Shown here: positions 5,785 through 8,042 of the stretch, one piece after another | Numbering within the stretch: position 1 is the first letter of the stretch | Layout of the letters: every line of letters starts with the position of its first letter | DNA from: Clostridium sp. CAG:411 | Lineage (GTDB): Bacteria; Bacillota; Clostridia; Lachnospirales; Lachnospiraceae | DNA: 8,042 nt | Reading direction: 5' to 3' | Assembly (NCBI GenBank): GCA_000437275.1 | Contig: FR899675.1 | Coordinates: 47,881 to 55,922 of the forward strand | Translations under genes and position numbers: made by a program | Notes under the pieces: generated by a model | Seen by the model: only the letters and a program-made list of their open reading frames with translations | Told to the model about the DNA's origin: nothing | Database searches by the model: none

Positions 5785-7029
5785 TTACTTAAATAATCCT
5801 GCTATTTCATCCAACGCAACTTCTGTTTGCTCATGGGTATCCATATTTTTCACTACAGCAACTCTCTTTTCTAGTTCATCACTTCCCAATACTACTGTAT
5901 TTTTTGCTCCAATTTTATTGGCATATTTCATCTGGGCTTTTACACTTCTGTCCATATAATCTGTCTCGACCACAACACCTGCCAAACGAAGCTCATTTAC
6001 AAGCTGGTATGCTTTTGCTCTGGCTTCTTTTCCAAGAATACCTACATATAATTCAGGTGTAGGTGCCTTTTCCAATTCTACTCCCTCTTTTTCCAAGAAA
6101 TAAAGGATACGTTCAATCCCCATTCCAAAACCTACAGATGGAATATCCTGCTTTCCGTCAATCTCATGTATCAGATTGTCATATCGTCCACCACCGCAAA
6201 GTGTAAAGCCATCTTCATTGACAAATTCAAAAACTGTCTTTGTGTAATAATCCAATCCACGTACAATTCCTGTGTCAATCTCAAATGGAATATTCAACTC
6301 TGTCAAAAGAGCCTGTAATTCTTCAAAATGCTCCTTACATTCCTCATCTAAATAGTCAATTGTTCTAGGTGCATCCGCAACAATCTCTTTACACTCTGGC
6401 ACTTTACAGTCAATGACACGAAGAGGGTTTTTCTGCATTCTCTCTTTACAAGTTGGGCAAAGCTTTTCTTCATGTTTATGCAGATATGCCAATAAGGCAT
6501 CATTATATTTTTTTCTACAATTTGCACAACCAATGCTGTTAATATGAAGCTTTGCATCCTTTAATCCTAACTTGCGGATAAAGGTGGTAACCAACGTAAT
6601 CAATTCTACTTCAGCTAAAGGACTTTTGGAACCAATAAACTCTACACCAAACTGGTGATGCTGTCTCATACGCCCACTCTGTGGTTTTTCATAACGAAAT
6701 GCTGGTGTAACATAAAACAATTTTGTTGGCTGGCTTTCTGCATACATACTGTTTTCCAAATAAGCACGAATAGCACCCGCCGTACCTTCTGGTTTCAAGG
6801 AAATACTTCTATCTCCCTTGTCCGTAAAAGTATACATTTCTTTTTGTACTACGTCTGTAGTCTCTCCAACACCACGTTGAAATAATTCTGTATGCTCAAA
6901 TACTGGTGTAATCACTTCTTTTATGTTATATACTTTACATAAATCTCGTGCCATCTTCTCCAGTACGGTTCGTTTCTGCATACTTTCTCCATACCAATCC
7001 TGTGTTCCTTTTGGTCTCTGTGTAATCAA
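5785..7029 (-). CDS. hisS: Histidyl-tRNA synthetase (TTG start)
   Basis: A 414-residue class II synthetase that charges tRNA-His. Numbering from the TTG start, the N-terminal RPKGTQD is at 5-11. Motif 1 lies around ITPVFEHTELF (40-50), motif 2 is FRYEKPQSGRMRQHHQFGVE (111-130), and the histidine-specific loop is RGLDYY (257-262). GGGRYDNL (279-286) and motif 3 GFGMGIER (300-307) follow, then a C-terminal anticodon-binding domain (about 325-414). An insertion carries six cysteines: C168xxC171, C191xxC194, C208 and C213. This is a metal-site-like pattern I recall from other clostridial HisRS proteins. The TTG at 7027-7029 is preferred because AGGAGG lies 8 nt before it. A GTG at 7054-7056 would add nine residues but has no ribosome binding site. 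No T-box leader is seen in the 77-nt gap upstream. Confidence 0.96.
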   Translation of the reverse strand: MITQRPKGTQDWYGESMQKRTVLEKMARDLCKVYNIKEVITPVFEHTELFQRGVGETTDVVQKEMYTFTDKGDRSISLKPEGTAGAIRAYLENSMYAESQPTKLFYVTPAFRYEKPQSGRMRQHHQFGVEFIGSKSPLAEVELITLVTTFIRKLGLKDAKLHINSIGCANCRKKYNDALLAYLHKHEEKLCPTCKERMQKNPLRVIDCKVPECKEIVADAPRTIDYLDEECKEHFEELQALLTELNIPFEIDTGIVRGLDYYTKTVFEFVNEDGFTLCGGGRYDNLIHEIDGKQDIPSVGFGMGIERILYFLEKEGVELEKAPTPELYVGILGKEARAKAYQLVNELRLAGVVVETDYMDRSVKAQMKYANKIGAKNTVVLGSDELEKRVAVVKNMDTHEQTEVALDEIAGLFK

Positions 7030-7037
7030 TGTATTTT

Positions 7038-7043
7038 CCTCCT
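7038..7043 (-). promoter_or_regulatory. hisS ribosome binding site (selects the TTG start)
   Basis: AGGAGG within AAAAGGAGGAAAA, 8 nt before the TTG at 7027-7029. It lies inside the reading frame that would be used from the upstream GTG, which supports the shorter protein. Confidence 0.85.
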
Positions 7044-7066
7044 TTTGCTGATTCACTCTATTCTAA

Positions 7067-7090
7067 CTTACCTGTTTCTACGCAGATAAG
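7067..7090 (-). other. Hairpin between the HD-GYP gene and hisS
   Basis: On the minus strand CTTATCTG (7083-7090) pairs with CAGGTAAG (7067-7074) over 8 bp with one G-U pair, around an 8-nt loop. No T-run follows, so it is not a standard terminator. It could be an mRNA-processing or stability element that separates the HD-GYP and synthetase parts of the transcript. Confidence 0.45.
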
Positions 7091-7106
7091 CAACTGTCTT
7101 TTTATT

Positions 7107-7775
7107 TTAATTTTGTAATGTCTCTTCTAACAAATCAGATTGACACATATACTCCATAAATTTTTCTGACATCTTCTCTATCTCTTCCAAATCAAAAACA
7201 GCCTGAAACTCATCCGAATGTAACACTCTTTGAAATGCAACTAAAATTTCTATATCAAAATTTTTAGTTTCTTCTAACATAACCTCTACTGCACCTTCCT
7301 GGTCAAACGCAGCTCGATAACTTCGGTCTGAAGTTAGTGCCGCAAACACATCACACACATGTAAAATACGTGCTCCATAAGGTATATCTTTTCCTGTTAA
7401 ATTATCCGGATAACCACTTCCATCATAATTTTCATGATGATGATACACAGCCTCTTGAATAAATCTGGAATAGTTTAACTTATGTAACACATCATAACTG
7501 TACACCGAATGCATTCGGAAATACTTCATTTCTTCTACTGCAAGAGCATCTTTTCCATACAAATAACGATTCATTTTAATCTTTCCGATGTCATGCAACA
7601 ATCCCGCAATTGCTATTTCATTGCAAAAATCATCGTTTTCACCAAGTTGTCTTGACAGCAAAACTGCAAGATTACTAACCACAATGCCATGGCAGATTAC
7701 ATCCACAAGTTCTGACTTAATAGAATCTTCTAATGTCTCCAGTTTGCTGTATTCCTGAAAATCAAAATCTACCAT
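7107..7775 (-). CDS. Stand-alone HD-GYP domain protein (putative c-di-GMP phosphodiesterase)
   Basis: A 222-residue cytoplasmic protein consisting almost only of an HD-GYP domain. This family breaks cyclic di-GMP down to pGpG or GMP at a metal centre. Numbering from the chosen start, likely ligands and motif residues are all present: His29, His61-Asp62 with Lys65 (HDIGK), His89, His113-His114-Glu115, the GYP signature in DGSGYP (118-123) and Asp142. Asp25 sits where trinuclear members have Glu. There is no receiver, PAS or membrane domain, so the input signal is unknown. The ATG at 7773-7775 is chosen because AAAGGA lies 8 nt upstream. An ATG at 7784 overlaps that site, and a TTG at 7796 has no site. 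It lies 75 nt after hemZ and 77 nt before hisS, presumably in the same transcript. Activity is inferred; some HD-GYP proteins act on other nucleotides. Confidence 0.92.
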   Translation of the reverse strand: MVDFDFQEYSKLETLEDSIKSELVDVICHGIVVSNLAVLLSRQLGENDDFCNEIAIAGLLHDIGKIKMNRYLYGKDALAVEEMKYFRMHSVYSYDVLHKLNYSRFIQEAVYHHHENYDGSGYPDNLTGKDIPYGARILHVCDVFAALTSDRSYRAAFDQEGAVEVMLEETKNFDIEILVAFQRVLHSDEFQAVFDLEEIEKMSEKFMEYMCQSDLLEETLQN

Positions 7776-7783
7776 TTCTCTCA

Positions 7784-7789
7784 TCCTTT
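7784..7789 (-). promoter_or_regulatory. Ribosome binding site of the HD-GYP gene (decides start)
   Basis: AAAGGA on the minus strand; its AGGA core is 8 nt before the ATG at 7773-7775. The alternative ATG at 7782-7784 shares a base with this site and has only a GGAAG sequence upstream, so it is less likely. Confidence 0.6.
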
Positions 7790-7850
7790 CTTCCAAAGAC
7801 TGCGAAATTCATGCTATGTCTTGCAGACACTTCCTGCTAAAGAACAGCAT

Positions 7851-8042
7851 TTATCTTATCTCTGGTTCATGACTGGAAAAGGCGTTTTTATGTTTTTGCC
7901 AAAAACATTCTTTTCTCTCTATCATTTCATCTATTCTTTCAATATAATCTGTTATACTTTTTACATTTTCTACCCGTTGAATTTTTTTCTTTTCCTGTGG
8001 AAGTAAAAACTTAGAAGAAGCCCCTGCACCAACTGCAAGAAT
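7851..8042 (-). CDS. hemZ: HemZ, oxygen-independent coproporphyrinogen III oxidase-like protein (C-terminal part)
   Basis: Only the last 63 residues are in the window; the gene continues past the right edge. The fragment contains AVGAGASSKFLLP near its start, then RVENVKSITDYIERIDEMIERK. These match my memory of the C-terminal end of HemZ, a radical-SAM enzyme related to HemN that takes part in anaerobic haem (coproporphyrinogen III) metabolism. The radical-SAM cysteine motif itself would lie outside the window. After IERK the protein has a tail of about 19 residues, ending at a TAA (7851-7853). A hemZ gene ahead of hisS-aspS is an order I recall from Clostridia, which supports the call. It belongs to the same minus-strand run of genes as hisS and aspS. 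Confidence 0.82.
   Translation of the reverse strand: MLAVGAGASSKFLLPQEKKKIQRVENVKSITDYIERIDEMIERKECFWQKHKNAFSSHEPEIR

Noticed and set aside
7821..8006. Plus-strand 61-codon frame at the right edge
   Set aside because: It is antisense to the recognisable HemZ C-terminus and is Phe/Leu-rich, as expected from AT-rich antisense sequence.

Overview
The window looks like chromosomal DNA of an AT-rich, Gram-positive anaerobe of the Clostridia, most likely a Lachnospiraceae-type gut commensal. The reasons are the style of the AspRS and HisRS proteins, the gene order hemZ / HD-GYP / hisS / aspS, strong AGGAGG-type ribosome binding sites, and a sortase-anchored surface protein. The genus cannot be fixed from the sequence. 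Every supported gene is on the minus strand, so transcription runs from the right edge to the left.

Right part (8042 to about 3614): a probable operon. It starts with the C-terminal end of hemZ (cut by the window edge), then a stand-alone HD-GYP cyclic-di-GMP phosphodiesterase-like protein, histidyl-tRNA synthetase (hisS), aspartyl-tRNA synthetase (aspS) and a small DUF1294 membrane protein. It ends in a strong intrinsic terminator whose hairpin overlaps the last codons of the DUF1294 gene. The gaps are 75, 77, 22 and 6 nt. The hisS start is best placed at a TTG codon 27 nt inside the longest reading frame. No T-box leader is visible ahead of hisS within the window.

Middle part (3613 to 433): an AT-rich leader of about 170 nt with only weak promoter candidates, then one 1002-residue secreted protein. 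It has a signal peptide, an L-type (legume-lectin-like) carbohydrate-binding domain, six beta-rich stalk repeats of two alternating types, an acidic Glu/Pro/Thr linker and a C-terminal TPSTGD sorting signal. It is most simply read as a wall-anchored adhesin for host or dietary glycans. Its stalk shows a tandem duplication of a repeat pair of about 475 bp.

Left part (432 to 1): a cold-shock-domain protein gene of 66 codons. It has a very good sigma-A promoter (17 bp spacer, extended -10), and the predicted transcript begins exactly at a short perfect hairpin. Left of it, a consensus -35 box with a weak -10 may drive a gene beyond the edge.

I found no RNA gene, CRISPR array, insertion sequence or phage gene, and no clear undescribed multi-gene system. 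The points most worth a second look are the 5'-terminal hairpin on the csp mRNA, the stop codon placed in the terminator loop, the HD-GYP gene inside the tRNA-synthetase operon, and the architecture of the lectin adhesin.
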